Translations under genes and position numbers: made by a program
Notes under the pieces: generated by a model
The model's input: the letters and a program-made list of their open reading frames with translations, nothing else
What the model was told of the DNA's origin: nothing
The model's database searches: none
Assembly: GCA_000727475.1 (NCBI GenBank)
Contig: KL647324.1
Coordinates: 124,001-188,000 of the forward strand
Length of the DNA stretch: 64,000 bases
Direction of reading: 5' to 3'
Origin: Sarcocystis neurona
Taxonomy: Eukaryota; Apicomplexa; Conoidasida; Eucoccidiorida; Sarcocystidae
Shown: piece after piece, positions 36,801-52,100 of the stretch
How positions within the stretch are numbered: position 1 is the first letter of the stretch
Layout: each line of letters opens with the position of its first letter

Positions 36801-39800
36801 GAAGGTCCGGGCGGGACTTCTCCTTTGAAGCCTCTGATGCTGCTGCTGCTGCTGCCCGCCTTGAAGCTGCTGCCGCTGGGTGGGGGAGCATCGATCGTGC
36901 TGCTGCTGCTTCTACACGTAACGCCGCGATGCGTTGCCTACGACTCCTGCTGTTAGTGCCGGTGCTGGAACGGGGGCTGCTGCTGGTCGGGCTGCTGCTG
37001 CAGCCGGCACGAATGTCTGTGGCGGCGCCCCTGTTGCTGTTGGCACAGTACTTCAGCAGCTCCAAGAAGTGCGCGCGGCTGCGAGTATTGACGCTGGAGA
37101 AGTCCGGTCACCGTCTTCAACCGGCAATCTTTGCTGCCTGTATTGATGCTAGATAGGCCTGTTTACAGGCATCAACCGGCAAATGCATGTGTGCGCGACA
37201 CCACTGTAGAGACGCGTATCTAGACACACACACACACACGTACACACACGTGCACAAGCATATGTCAATATATGTATATAAAAACGCCTTTGAAGCGAAT
37301 GTTTAACCAGAAAGGTGTTGCAAGGCCAGTACTTCAGTCGCTCTGTATCTTACTTTGTAGGGCTTGCCCGCCTGCAGTAACGGGAGAGGGGACAGGACGG
37401 TTTGCGTGGGCTATGTTTTGCTGCTGCTGATCATGTGGGAGTGGATGCTGTGAATCTCGCTGCTTGTGTCGAGGAGGAGCGGGCTACTGCTGCCAACACC
37501 AACGCACTCTGGGCTGCCGTGTCCTTGCTACCACTTGGACGACCGCAGTCCTATACGAGGAACTGACGCAGCTGCTGCTCTCGGGCGTGACTGCTGCTAC
37601 TTCACTGCGGAACAGCTTGGCTGGGATGCCGTCGAGTCAAGCAGGGTTTCCGTCTTCTTCATTTGCCCTGCTGGTGCTGCTTTAACTGCGGAAGCTGCTG
37701 CTGTTGCCGCTGCTGCTGCTGCTAGCTGCCTGGCTGGCCTTTGCGCCTGTTGTGCTCCTCCTGACGTTGACGACGGCGTAGCTGCTGTTACAGCCGCTGT
37801 CGAAGAAACAGAAGCGCAGAAACGATTGATCTCTCTCATGGCACGTTGCACGGCGACAGCTGCGGCACGGCGCGAGCACGTCGGGTTTGCTTCTGCCATT
37901 GCCTGCGAAGCTTTCACTGCTGTTGCGGCTGTGTAAGACTGCAGTTCTCTGCTGCTGGTTCCTTGGCCCTCCAGCTCTTCCTGTGCCTGTCTCGATGATT
38001 CTGCGTACTCTTGGGGCGGCCACGAACGACCGATTTGCTCCGTCGGCGTGTACACGCGGATTTCTACGCACGTCGGACTGCACGCGAGTGGGACGGCTTG
38101 CATGCGAAACTGCAAGGCAGTGGTGTGCGGCATGCATGCCCAATTGCACATACGCCTGTAAAGGTGGTAGACGCATGCACGTTGTGAAAAGGCTTGTGGC
38201 TGCTCTGCTTCGCCAGAACGTTTATGTGACGAGACAGCATTTCTCGAAGAAAAACTACCTGCAGACTTCATGTTGATGACAAATGCATGCACGTGGCCCT
38301 GCTGCTGTTCAGTGGGGCAGCCGGTGTCTCCTCCTCGTTCTCCTTCTTTCACTTCCTGCATGCACGCGCTTATATTTCTCTCTTCTCCTCCCGCGGTGCA
38401 CGCGGCATTCTCTGTCTCCCCTCAGTTTCCTAAAGACCCTATATCTTCCTTCTATCCGTTCTCTGCATGCGCCGTAGTAGCCTTTGATTTATCCTCTCCT
38501 GAACCGCGCGGGTGGGTCGCTGTCCAGCATGCTGCACTACCATCGTTCTGCGGAACTTTCGCCTTTATTCTCCAGCACGCTCCTGTTCTCTTCCGTTTAG
38601 TCGAGAAGTCTGCGTTTCTGCAGAAGCGCTCTTCCCTCTGGCTCTCTCCCCGTCTGTTTTACGCCGGTGGCGTCTCTCCGGTGCTTGCGTGAGCGCGTGT
38701 ACGCCCTCCATCCCCCCAACGGGCCTGTCCCCGCAGCCGCCGTGTTTTTCTGCTGCGACTGGCTCGCTGTCGGAAGCAACACGTCGTTGGCCACCGGCCC
38801 ACCTTCACGCAAGGAGTTCTACACAGATACGCGGTCGCCCACGTCTGACAACCACAACAAATTCCCGACAAAATATTGATCGCAGACACGCCCAGGCGTG
38901 TGAATTGACTCTCCTACAAACGGGTCGAGCAGCCACCGTCCCTGTCTCTAATTCCTGCTTTATGTCTGCGTTATGTACGTGTCTCCGCGGTCCACATTTC
39001 CGGCAGCGCGGGAGGTCGAACGTGCGATCGACAGTCTTTCCATGTCGTCCAGCTGCAGTGGTTGACGCGTCGTTCACGCCTTGAAGAGGCCCTTCCCACA
39101 CACCCGTCTCTCTCAAGCAGACCCTGTTGTGTGCAAACTTGTGCCCCCCCCGGTTTGTCACGCACTCTCACAGCAACTGCGTCTCTCCCTGCATGCCTGC
39201 GGTTCCCGAGAGCTCTCAACTTCCGCTTGCATTTTCTCTCCGTTTCACGCGACCTTGCTTCCCTGTTGACCGGTGCATGCGTAAAGCCTCCACTCCCTAC
39301 TTGCCTCGTCTGGGGGAATCTTTGTAGAAAAGCAGGACGAGAACCACGCGTCGGTCTCGGCCCGAGTCCGTGGGTCTTTCGCACGTCCTCTCATGTGTGA
39401 CGCATGCACGCCTCTATATTCCTGGGGAAATAGCTGGCGCCGTTGTACACAGCCTTGTCCTGTGTGCGACCTCCTCGTTCCCGTGTTCTGCGTTTTTCGT
39501 TCCGGTTTGCCTCTGCGTCTCAACGCGCCATTCAACGTCCTTCTACTTCGTCTCTACTCATTTGTTCTCCTTTTCCTGGCCTCCTCTGCACTTTTCTACT
39601 TCGGCCGCCTGCCTGTGTGCCCTGTCTCCTCTTCTTCCCCGTGTTGTGGTCCTTTCTGATGAGCTGCTTCCCAAAAGGAAAAGCAACCCTGCTCCACGTA
39701 AACACTTCTGATTATGGTTCACGCAGTGCGCCGGGTTTCTTGCATGTGCGTGCCTTGACCGCGCAGGTAATGGCGTGTCTGTGTTTTTCAGTGTCTTCCC

Positions 39801-42640
39801 CTCCTCTCCTGCTTCTCTCTTTTCTATCTCTTGCTCTTACATATATGTATATATCTTTGTGTGTTCCTAGGCCAGCGTCCCTACTGGTGCACACAGCAGC
39901 TCTTTCAGCATTGTTGCCGTCATTTCCTAAATTTTGTCGTCCCCCGGCAAGTACTTCTCCACGCAAGTCCACACGCGTTTCTTTTCTCTCCTTTTCGACT
40001 GCAATTTCCCCCTCTTCTCCTAGCCGCTCTGCTTGCGTAGGCTTTTTTGCTTGCTGTGCGCACCTCGGCTGCCTCGCCCTTTTCCGCCGCATGCACAGGC
40101 TGTGTCTGACGCGAGCACTTGTTGCATGTGTTCTGCATGCGCATGGAAACTCTCGGGCATACATTTGACAACCTCTGCACCTGCTAGAGAGTGCTGGCTG
40201 TACGTAGAGCGACTCTTTGCATTTTCCGCCGTTCGTCGCATGCGGCTCGACAAGCTACACGCAGATGAAAAAGAATGCCTCGGCCCCTGTGGCTTTTTGC
40301 TGGCTTTGTCTTCCCAGGGCGCGCTGTCACAGAACGAGATGCCGCACGTCGCTAACCCTCTCAGTGGTTTTGTCGGCGCGGCAAACGGCAGAGTGTCGAA
40401 CGACCCGAAGGAGCTATACGGATCTGCGTTTCTGCCCGGGTGAACCTCGCTGCCGCAGCGCTGCAGCAGCAGCAGCACAGAATACAGGCACCGCACAGAG
40501 GAGCATACGGCAGCGAAGAGGTGACTACTGCGGCAGCGGAAGAAGAAGCAGCGCACTCGCACAGGCGTAGAAGGGTGATAGGGGCAGGAAGGAACTCCGG
40601 GCGGCGACAAGAGCACCCCACGCGTAGCGGCAGCGATGGAAACGCAGCGCTAGTGGGGGCAGCAGCGGCAGTAGGCAGGCGACACAGCAGTCGCGGCAGC
40701 AGCAGGAGCAGCAGGGGGAGAGCAGAAGCAGACTGTCAGGTAGAAGACTCCAGGGTGCAGGCGGGAAACATGCCGCAAGCGGGGGACCGACGTGAAGAAA
40801 ATACCTGACTGCAAGTCGCAGCACTTCACTCAACTTCCGCAGGCTGAAACCGCCGGCATTCCTCCGAGGCAACAGTGCTGCAGCTAATCAGCACGGGCAG
40901 CAGCTGCAACAGCCGCGGAGGGCAGCGTCAAAGTGGCAGGGGAAGAAAACGAGGAGGATAGCTCACTAGCCGCGGCACAGCAACAGAGACGCAACATAAG
41001 ACCAGAGGTCGCAGCAGAATCAGAACGCTCTGACGTTTCAAGCCGTAGCCGATGCAAGCAGCAGCAGCAGCAATATCGAGACGTGGCAATGGCAACCGGG
41101 ACGCAACAGCAGCAGCAGTAGTAATAGCAGCTCTGAGAGGTTAGCTGAGAAACAGAAGCATCGCAAGGCGAGCAGAGGAACAGCATTTCCGTATCAGCAG
41201 ACAAGAGCTATCCATCAGTCTGCTTGTTTAAGAAGAACGCGTACGCGTGTGCATGCACACCTGCATGCATATATGTATATATACATATGTAAATGGATTT
41301 GTAGACATGCATGTGTGCACTTGTTCATTGATTCACATGATTGGAGACGGGCACATACATATCTGTCTGCACGTGAAAAAAATATATACACATGTGTGCG
41401 TACGTAGACCTAGAGACACGTAGTGCGTATGTGTGCGTGCATCCGTCTGTCCCCGTCTATCTCTCCACGTGTATATATACATATATATATTTATATGCGG
41501 AGCTGGGCGCAGCTGTGTATACCTGTGGAGCATAGACTTCTGCATACGCGCACGCAAGACTTTTGCTTGTGGGCCCAAATCTTAACAGACGCCTTCATCT
41601 GCCTCTATGCTTCTGTGCCTGTACACACAGACACGAAAATATCCGCGCGTATGTTTGTGTGTGCGTGTGCGTGTGTCTCCTAGAATACGCATTCCAAACT
41701 CTATGCGCATATATATGTTCGCGTACATATGAATGTATATACACTAGCGCGTGTGTGCATTTGCATCTATCTCTCCTGTATAGGCACATATTCGTATACA
41801 CATATAGACATGTATGTCACGGTAGTATGTATGTGTGTGTGTGTCTGTCTTTATATGTCTATCTATCTGTCTAAATCTACTTGTCTATATCTATCTGTCT
41901 ATCAATCTACCTTTCTCTCTCTCTCTACACACATATAAATATATATATATATATATATGTAGTCGTACGTCCAGGATACATGCGTCCATGATACCATGCA
42001 GGTATCGGCAGCAACGTGTGCATGAGCTACTGAGAAATTTAACGGCGAGAGGAAGAATCGGTGTCGACGATATGATTGAAATGCAGGTAATGTCTCTCTA
42101 CATGCATGACAAGGCTATATATATGCAGGGGTTTAGATGTATCTGCGCATTAATATATATATGCGTATATAAAGATGTGTATACATGCACAGATGGAAAA
42201 CTGAAACGCAAGAGATGCGCCTACACACACGTGAACGCTGTAACATGTATATGTATATATATATATATATGAATAAATACATACATATGCCTGCAGGTGT
42301 GTATCGGACCGTATATATGTATGCATATTCATATATATATATATAAGCAAGTGTATACTCGTACGGACATATGGGACCGAGTGCAGATACGTGTCGAACT
42401 CTCGTAAGTCAAAGAGACGTGGGGAAAGACACGCTGGTGAACCGAGTGCCTTCGCAGGAATACATGCCTATATAGGTTCACGTGAGCCTCTACACCTACA
42501 TATATATATATGCGTACTTGTCTCTTCGCATCAATACCTCCACTTCTGAATAAATATAAATACATATATACATACGCGGGCCTACGTACATACTTATACA
42601 TGCGTGCGTACAGGTGTGCTGCACTTGATTCCACATATAC

Positions 42641-42671
<31 letters not shown>

Positions 42672-43096
42672 AATGTGTATACAAAGATAGAGACGGACAG
42701 ACAGAGAGACACACACATGTATATAGTTCAGGATGGATACGTTTGTACAAATGTACGGACAAATCCATGTAAATCCACAGCGGAACCGCTATGGATATTT
42801 ACTGTGGTACACAGACAGAAGAGTTAATGCGTGAGGGGGTCCGAAGTTTCATTCTTCGTGAGTGTCAAAAGGCAGGCGCTTGCTATCACGGGGACACACA
42901 CTGCCAAAATACGAACATCAATACCCTTACGATATTCACACGTATATACATGTCTGTACATTTACGTACATGTCTCTTCACTTCTTCTATATAAACATAA
43001 ATACGTTTTTCCCTCTGCCGCCTCCGCGATGTATATGTGTGCCTATGCATGTATGCGTCTGTGTTTGCCTCTCTGGTGCCTCTGCTACGTATGTAC

Positions 43097-43127
<31 letters not shown>

Positions 43128-46100
43128 AATTACTGAGATTTGTAGCGGTTGTGTTGGCTTGTCGGGGACTAAGTTATTGAACAGATGCCCGGGTGTGCAT
43201 CCACCTACGACTCTCTTTGATGTGTGTTCTGGTAAAACTCCACTTCTTGCTGTTCCCTGACCCACAGGCAACGAGTCAAACGGAATAGCGAAAACAGTGC
43301 GTCCCTGTACGTATAATAGGAATACACAGGTGCTGCTATACACACTTCCACGTACACATATATATGTATACAAATATATATTTTGTAGAGGGGCAGAGAA
43401 AGAAGCATGTCTCACTGGCCCGAGAGCGCGTCGGTCATCAAGCAGGTCAAGGCCTCCCGTGTGTGTCGACTCCGGCACGCCGTACGTACACTGCACGAGC
43501 CCCAGGTGACCGAAGGCCCCGACTCCTTGCACCAGCATATATATGCATATAGTACATATTGATATACATGTATATTGTTGCGCGTGTTTGTCTGTGTGCT
43601 TGAAAAGTAGTGCAAAGACGCGTGTTCGTGTTCGCTCCTGCCGGTGAAAGAGGAGAAGGAGGATACGCAGAACCATAGATGCCGGGAAGGTACCTCCACG
43701 CGGACAGGGATATACATATATATATATATATATGCAAAGAGAGACAGAAATGGAGAGAAGATGGACCTACAGCGATGCATATATCCATATCTACATGCGT
43801 GGCGTGTACACACAGATAATAAAGGAAAAGGGCTGGCTTCTCTCTGTCTCTCACTACGCAGGCGTTTATACGTGCGTGTTTCTCCTGATATCGACTTTTC
43901 CACCTTTGAACTGCATGCACCCACACGCACCAGGTCGCTGCCCCCGCCACGGTGTTCTGCTCCCCTGCAAGTCTCCAAGTTTGCTCCTCCTCTTCTTCTT
44001 TTTCTTCCTCTTCCTCTTTGTCTCCCTTTCTATGTGGGGATGAAAATATCACGGATACCCGACAACTGGGTTTCCCTTACTTCGACTGCCTGCTGCACTG
44101 TGGCTCTCTCTGAACGGATGCGCATTTGTGTCTTTCCCTCGCATTTGTTTTCTTTTCTGGCCTCTTCTTCTGCGGTCGTTCCCTCTTCCCCTCTCTGATC
44201 TCTCTCTCCGTAGGTCTTTCACTCAGAAGAGTTCTTGTGCTGGGCAGTTCTGCTCTTATCTTATTATCTGCTGTCGCTCGGAAGTAGCTGCAACTCCTGT
44301 GTCCCTCCCTTCTTCTACGTACGTCTCTCACGCAGACAAGTTCCTGTACTGGCAGTTCTGCTCTTGTGCTATTCCGCTGTCGTTTGCGAGTATCTTACCT
44401 GCAACTCCCATGTCCGTCCCTTCTTCTTCCCCCGGATCTTCTTGGTTCTGCTTCTCGTTCCTTTTCCACTGCTGCTCTTGCCTGGTATGTCTACGCCGTA
44501 TACAGCCGCCACAGGCTGACGACGCGCTTTCTCACCTTGCAGCGGCACTACATTTCACACCAAAGGACGACCCTGTCTCACTGCCGTCCCCTGCATGCGC
44601 GTGTTTTGTGAGTGCCTCTTTGTTGTGGGGTTGTCTCGTTTCTTTTTCTCCCTCCTTCTGTATTCCTGTGTGTTGGAGCGCGCTGCTTCTCTTTTACAGC
44701 ATGACGTCGTCAGTATACATGCGCGGGAGTGGCGGGCTTTTGCTGTCGCCACCGTCCTGTGGGCGTATAATCCACAGCGAACTGCAAGGCGGGGAGCGGC
44801 GAGAAGTACTCGCAAGAGGTGCCAAGACGAAGGTCTGACGGAAGAGGACGGAGCGTGGTAGGTGTCCTTGTTCAAAGCTTGCGTGTACGCGTAGACTCGC
44901 CTATATTTCTGCTTGAGTTGATGTGCGCCGCTGCTCTCCTGCTCTAGCTTCCTCGTGCTGCGGCTATCTTGCTGCATCATATGCCCTGCTACGGCTCTCG
45001 TGCTCCTCTCCACCTGCCCTGCACTGCGGGCACTGCGGCTCCTCTGTAGTTTCGTCGTAGCAGTTCTCTCAAGAGGTGCTGTTGCTCCTGCACACGCAGA
45101 TATTGTTGCTGCTGCTGCTTTTCCTCCTCTTCACGTGCTGCTGCTAGCGCTACAGATCCCGCTGCTGCTGCCGGCGACTTCGTGCTGCTGCTGCTCCTCG
45201 AGTGCTTAGTGGGATCCTCTGCTGCTCCTCTTCTGCTGCCAAAGCTGGGCGGGTGCTTCTATTTCCCTTCTCTCTCCCTGCGTCGTGCAACTTTTCTCTT
45301 CTGTTGCTGCTTCTCGTAGACATCTCTTCGGCTGCTGCTGCTGCTGCTGCTCAGACGTTTCCCCGCTGCCCCAGACGTGACGTTGTTATTGCCACTGTTC
45401 CTGTTGCTCATATGGGCGGCTGCTCCTGAAGCTACGTGGTCGCTGCCCCACAGGCTGCTGCTGCTGCTGGAGGTGCTCCCTGCCAGTCGTCAAATCTGAT
45501 GCTGCTGTTGCTGTGCTGTTTTTGCGAAGGTCAGAGCGAGGATGGCAGCAGCTGCTGCTCGCTTGTTTTGGCGCAACAGCACATGTACGGATTGTCTTCT
45601 AGGTGCTGCTGCTGCTGTTCCTCAAGTAGCTTTCTCTGCTGCTGCTAGTGGTGACAGCGTCTGCCGAACGGCTGCAGACGGTGCTGTCCCATATGTGCCC
45701 CTGCTGTTTCACTTGGTGCTGCTTCATACAACTGCTGACCCCGCTCTATCTGCTGGGACAGCTCTTCCCTGCTGCGGCAGCCGCTTCCTGCATCTGCTCC
45801 CACTTCGACTTACTGGCGTTCTTCCACGAAAATACTACACGCTTGTTGCTTTTTTCGTGCTGACCCTGTCTAGAGCTGGCGCTCCACAACGTTCGAAGAC
45901 ACGTGTGAACCGCCTTCTATGTGAATATATATATATATATACATATATGTATGGGGCCGTACAAGAATGGCGGGGAGTGTCAACCCCTACTACAACCTAC
46001 AGCTGAGATACGTATGGATAGACAGAGAGACAGGAGAGAGAAAGAGACATGCACACCGTCTTCTACGCATGCGTACGCGTGAATCTATGTATGTATACAT

Positions 46101-49100
46101 GTAGGGGGCCGTAGAAGGACGGAGGGGAGTGCGAGCGCCTATTACAGCGTACAGCTGAGATACGTCTATATATATAGGAGACAGAGAAAAGGAGAGAATG
46201 GCGCCGGACTTTCTTGAACTGCAGAGTCCTATCTGCGTTGCGACGTCGGCGCTACATGAAGTGCCACGCATATTCTTTGCACGTGCTTTACGCCCAAGCA
46301 ACAAATACAGCTGTACAAGGAGACCCGTCCGACGGGTGGGTGTGTCTCGATAGATAAGAGAAGATTGGCAGGAGACATAGGGCGTGTGAAAAGAAGGTAG
46401 CCAGATCGCCGGAGCACACGAAGAGCAGTTCAGGGAGCCAAGATGGCGAGTGGTCTACCCTTGCACAAAAATGTGCCAGCCTACGTGTGTGCGTGCATCA
46501 ATGGATCTTCCGCTATCTCCGTGTAAAAAGTAGCGCGTCATTTCTCTCTTGTTCTCTCTTTTTCTCTGGATAAATATATAGGTTCAGACGGAAGAGACAT
46601 ATAAATCGACGTAAAGAGGAGTGTATGAGGAGAAAAAGAGAGACAAATAGAATGCGGGTGACAGGAGCTACTCTTTCGTGTCAACGAACAACGGTCGAAC
46701 GAACAAGAGGTAGTACACATATGTATATACCTGCAAACGCATGGCCGACTCCCTCCTGCTTCTTACCTAGACGTATAGGTCCATCTGACCAGCTCCTATA
46801 TATGTTCGTCTGTCTTGGCACGCTTGGCTGCAAGCAGCTACGTCGCGCTGGACGTGTGGATGGCTCGCGCGTGGATTCGTCTAGACACGCGCACATGTGT
46901 GTGGGTGTACGATAGTATGGAGAGGGATATTTGTGTCTAGTTTCCGTGTGAACAAGATAGCCAGACAGATTATCCTTCCTTGCACAAATGCCTGCATCTG
47001 TGTAGACGTGTGTATGTGAACAAAAAGAAACGTGTATTTCCGGATACAGAGGGCGACGGAGAACAAAGAAGATAGAAGGAGACGCAAAGGGTGCGACAAG
47101 AATGAGGAACAGAAAGTCTTGTTACCACGGAGACATGTGCCCACACATCCACTGCACAGGGGCCCAATTTTCGTTTTCAGCGGCGTGTGTGCGTAAACAC
47201 GTCTTCTAGGATAGCTGTCTCATACGCACACGCGTAAACACACACACCTATATAGCAATATGTGATAATATATGCATATATATGCATGTAGTGGAGGGCA
47301 TACGTAGATGCCTGCAGTACAAATCCAGAAGCAATTTTTGTCTAACACACACACACGGCCGTATCCATCTGCGTTCAAGGGTGTGCCTGCCTCACAGACG
47401 TAATATGAAAGAAACGTTTCCTTTTTCATCCATGCCTTGAGAGAGTCCTTTTCGTCGCCTCACTTCAAAGCTCCATTACGCTCTGTCTACGGCCATGTGA
47501 AAAGCGAAAGAGACACCTACTTACCTGGACACATACATATATGTATATATACATTTGTGTGTGCGTAGCTCTATCCATGCGTCTCTATGTGTGCGTGTGT
47601 GTATGTGCGTGCGTACAAAGATACACAAATGCGCACACACATGTCACACACATGTATAAACAGGTGTACATATGTATAGACGCAGCTTCGTAAGTTCGTC
47701 GTCTCGTGCAACCTCGCCAACCAATACGCCTATAAGTGTACAGAAACGTGTGTTACATACACATAAATATATATGACCATGTTGAGACGCAGCGCCGGAA
47801 CTCCGTCGTCCGCCCCGTTCAACCCAGCAGAGCAACACGCCTGGCTTTGACATGCGTTACGCGTGTGCGTACATGTGTATATGTGTATTCCTCTGTGGAT
47901 CTATGTGTGTCTGTCTCTCAAAGGAAAAAATCCTAGTGTTGAAGGTGTGTGGACGTGTCCTCAGGCCTGCACGTGCCTGTTTTTCTCCGTGGCTGCTTGT
48001 GTGTGCGTGTGTACGGTTCTTCATGGGTGAGACGTCTACAACTGCGTACGCGTTTGCGTATGTGTCTATGTATATTCATCTACACCTTTCTTTCCCTCTC
48101 TCTGTCTCTCTGGCTTCCTCTGGCTTCTTCCTCGCTCTACACGAAATATGTTTATATATCTGCACACACGTGTAGGGCTTGTCTTTTTTTGCATGTGTGC
48201 CAAAGGCTGTACAAATTAATGGTCCGTTGGGACGGGTCTTTGCATGGAGAGTCTGTCGCCGCAACGGTGTATGAGGTCTGGCAGCAATGGACGTTGCAGC
48301 TCCTTTTTGAGATGCATGGATTCCCCGACGAGACGCTCGAAATATTGCAGGGTAAGCTTTCACGCTGCCAACGCTGAAGTCCTTCCACAAGGCAGCTGCA
48401 AGAGCCGAAGCGCGTCTGCAGAACTCCCCGTATATAACTCTCTGCGACCCGTGCACGTATGGAGGATCCTCCTACACACCCCGCCTACTCAGTTATAACC
48501 TACAAAAAGGCGTAGATGTAGTCGGCATATATATATATATATATGGGTATACAGGACACATAGATACCAGGATAACATCTGCACATGCAGATATCGCATA
48601 CTAGAGAAGATAGACTTAGCCTGCACGTTCATATACATATATCTATACCAGAACGAGAGCTACGCTTGCGCGTGTGCTTGAGTATGTAGAGAATTCTAAT
48701 GTGAGAAGTGGTGACGGCGGTCCCTGTTGAAGCGTCACTCCATTTGCGGTAATAGTAAGATGCTTCGTCGGGCGCACACCTTTATATGTAAATACTTCTT
48801 TTACCGTCGGGTAGACCGCGCGGAAGTAGCGATAATAGATGTGTTACGCGCATATATGTCTGTCTGTGTATGTGTACATCGATCAAAGTGACCAGCTCAT
48901 GTGAGTGGCTCTACCCCACCGTACATACACGCATGTGTACCTGCCTATGGATGTGCGTGTGATATACATATATATATATATATATACAGATATATATGCG
49001 TCTGTATGTTTATATGCGTGTATCGATTTACATTCGTGCGAGGAGTAGACGGATGCAACGGCAGTGAACACAGACATTTCTTCATACAACAGGTGAATTT

Positions 49101-52100
49101 TCTTGAAACACCTGTGCAACAGAGAGCAACGGGACCTACCAGTTATTACCGTACGACCACACACTTTACACACATATATATATATATATATGTAGGTGCA
49201 TACGCTTCTGCAGCGGTAGAATGTTTCCCTAGGACGCTTGGGGGCTCGCGGGCCACGTTCCCTGTAGTAACGATAATATTACGTGTACCCACATTTGAAT
49301 ATTTCCGCAGACCCACGCAGCAGTTTTACAACTCACAGATAGTAGACAAAAATGCGTTGACACTGCCTCTTCTGCCGGCGGGACATATATATGTATATAT
49401 GTGGAGAGGAAGAGGGAGAGATTTCTATATGTCTGTAAATGTACACATATGTGTATATATACGTATATACTAGGTGAGCACGTAGATGCCATGTAATTTT
49501 ATATCCCTGTATCCAGGTGAGTGACACTGGCATTTAGTCTCCTTATATATATCAATTTATATGTGGATAGGAAGAGAGAGAGATTTTTATATGTGTGTAA
49601 ATATATCTACGTATATATATGTATAAATATATTAGTCGAGCACGTAGGTGCCAAGTAATTTATATTCCAGTATCAAGGTGAGTGATATTGGCATTTGCAT
49701 TCCTTTCTGTCGTGTCTCGGGAAGAGAGACGTCTCTGACCGTCTGTTTTCAGGACATTTCTGGATGAGAGAGACATGTTTTTGCTGCTGCTCGGTTTGTC
49801 TCTCTCTCTCTCTGCACTGGTACGTATGTATGTGTCTCAGGAAACGCAAAGGTAAAAAAAGTATGGCGTCGAGACTCGTTCTACTCGGACAATGTGCTAC
49901 ATGGTTTTCTCTTTTTCTTCCTCTCGTTCTCTTCCTCTCTTTTCCTCTCTTTCTCTTTTCCCATGTATGCATATATGCATGTCTGTGTCCACCGCTGCTC
50001 TCGTCCTATTATTCTCTTGCTCTCACTCGTCCGCGTAGTACCAGTAGGAGACGCATCTCGTCTCGAAATCTTCTTCCTCTTTGCGTGTGTCTACTTGGTA
50101 GAGGTGTACGTGTCTCTACGCGTCTCACGCGCGTTGCTGCCTGGCTCTGTCTCGCCCTCTCTCTGTCTCCGTCTCTCTCGGCCCACTCTGTTCCCCCCTT
50201 CGTCTCGGGCTCTGTCCTTCCTCGCACTGTCTTTGTTGGTCTGTTCTCGCCCGTTGGCTTTCTTCCCCAAGTTTTCAGGTGCACGCGTTTGCTACGGCGC
50301 TGCTGCTGCAGGGGTTGAACTGGATACGGTGTGGGTGGGCGGGCTTAGCGTCAGAAGCCACTGGAGCCACAATCTTCTACGTGCGATGCAGGACGAGGGT
50401 ATGCGGCCCAAGCTGCTTCAGCGTTGATTCTCTCCTCGTTACCGCTACCTTTCTGAGTTTCCCGTACGGGTCTGGCTTTTGTTCCCTCATCCTTGCGGTG
50501 AACAATGACGTACACGCCTGTGGTCCTCTTCTCTGTTTGTCTTTCTTCCCACTTTCTTCCTCTCTCCATCCGGCAACCACGTACACGCCTGTGGTCCCCT
50601 TCTCTGACGGCCTTTTTTTTCACTTTATTCCTCTGTCTTCTTCCCATCTCCACACTGCTACTCTTTCTCTCTCTGTTGTATTAATCCGTTTCTATCTGCC
50701 CGTTTCCCTCCCTCTTCGTCTCTACCTACGCGGACATATGTATACGACGTGGGTGATCTGCGATGTGGACGCCGGCGGTTGGAACAAGACAACACGTACA
50801 TCTCTGGGGAGCCACAGTCGCAGCAGTAAACAGCCGTGCAGCTCTCTCTCTCCTTGCAGAGAGCCCTGCCACCCGTTTTACTCTCTACCCCGCCGCGGGA
50901 CGATGCACGTTTGCTGCGCTTGTCTGTTTTTGACAGGGGTTTGCGACTGCTGCGCTGGCGTGCAACTGCTCCAAGTGCTTTGTGCTGTGCTGGTGTTGCT
51001 GCGGGGTGCTACTGCTCTTCTTATGCCCGTTGCCGTCGCTGCTGCCTGGTGTCGCTGCGTGTTGCCCTGCTTGCTGCGGCTGCAGTCATTCCTCTGTGCT
51101 GCTGCTGCTGCCTTAGCTGCTTTTCTGCCTTTGCTGCTTTTCTGCCGCTTGTGTGTTTGGTAGTTGTTGCCACCGTTTCTCAGCAGGAACGGCGAGTGAC
51201 TACGTCTGCTGTGCTTCTGTACTGTCACCGCTGCTGCTGCTGCCCTGGTTCAAATCGTGCTGCTTCCCTCTCTTTCTCCTACTGACACTGCTGCAGCTTC
51301 TCGAATGTTTTCCTGGGCTGTTTTGCCGCGGCTCTCCACTCACTTCCGGTGGTAGTCTGCCTTCTCGTCGAAGCTGACGTTCCCCGCTACCCTTGCGGGT
51401 CTGTTGCTCCCCGAGGCCCCTTCTACTGTTTTTTCAGAGTTGCTGCCCTGACCCTGTTCTTCCGCTTCCTGCTGTTGCTCTCCTCGTGCTGTTCAGCGTC
51501 TACTTCTCAACTGTTTCTACTGCGCCTTTCCACCTGTCAGATTGCTACCCTTTGCTGCTTCTGCAGCTGACTCCTTCTCATGATGTGCCCTTCACGCAAC
51601 CAGCGTGCCGCTGGTGCCGCCTCTCCGCTGCGCGCTGCAGCAGTCCTTTGCCGCTAGGACGTACACCGACACATAACACTGTTTACGACTTCGAACCGAT
51701 GCTTTGCCGCGGCGCTGCTCCTGTGCCTGCGCTGCTGCCGCTTCACTGTTGAAGGAGTGGTGCTGTTCTGCCGACCTTGCCCTCTGCTCTGCCGCCGCTC
51801 GTCCTCGTGCGAACTGCTCTGTGTGGTTCACCGCGTCACTCGTTTCCACATAGGCTCGTGTGCCCGTCGCGTCAGTCTTATGAAGTTCCACATGTATGCA
51901 TGCCTCTCCGTCTTCTATTTGTAAATGTTTCTCCTGCGGAGGCTACAGCAGCTGCAAAGTGACAATGTCTTTGGGCAAAAGAGACGGACGGTGCACTGCT
52001 GTAGTAGGTGACGTGCTGCTGGTAGGGGTTCTGCGCCCGCGGGGGTTACAGCTCCTGCGCCCTTTTAGTCCCCCCACACACTTTTCTACCCCGCTGTGCT

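Noticed and set aside
37597..38361. 254-codon minus frame with poly-Ala
   Set aside because: It lies on CAG triplets inside intron 10 and has no recognisable domain. Both strands are open here for the same reason.
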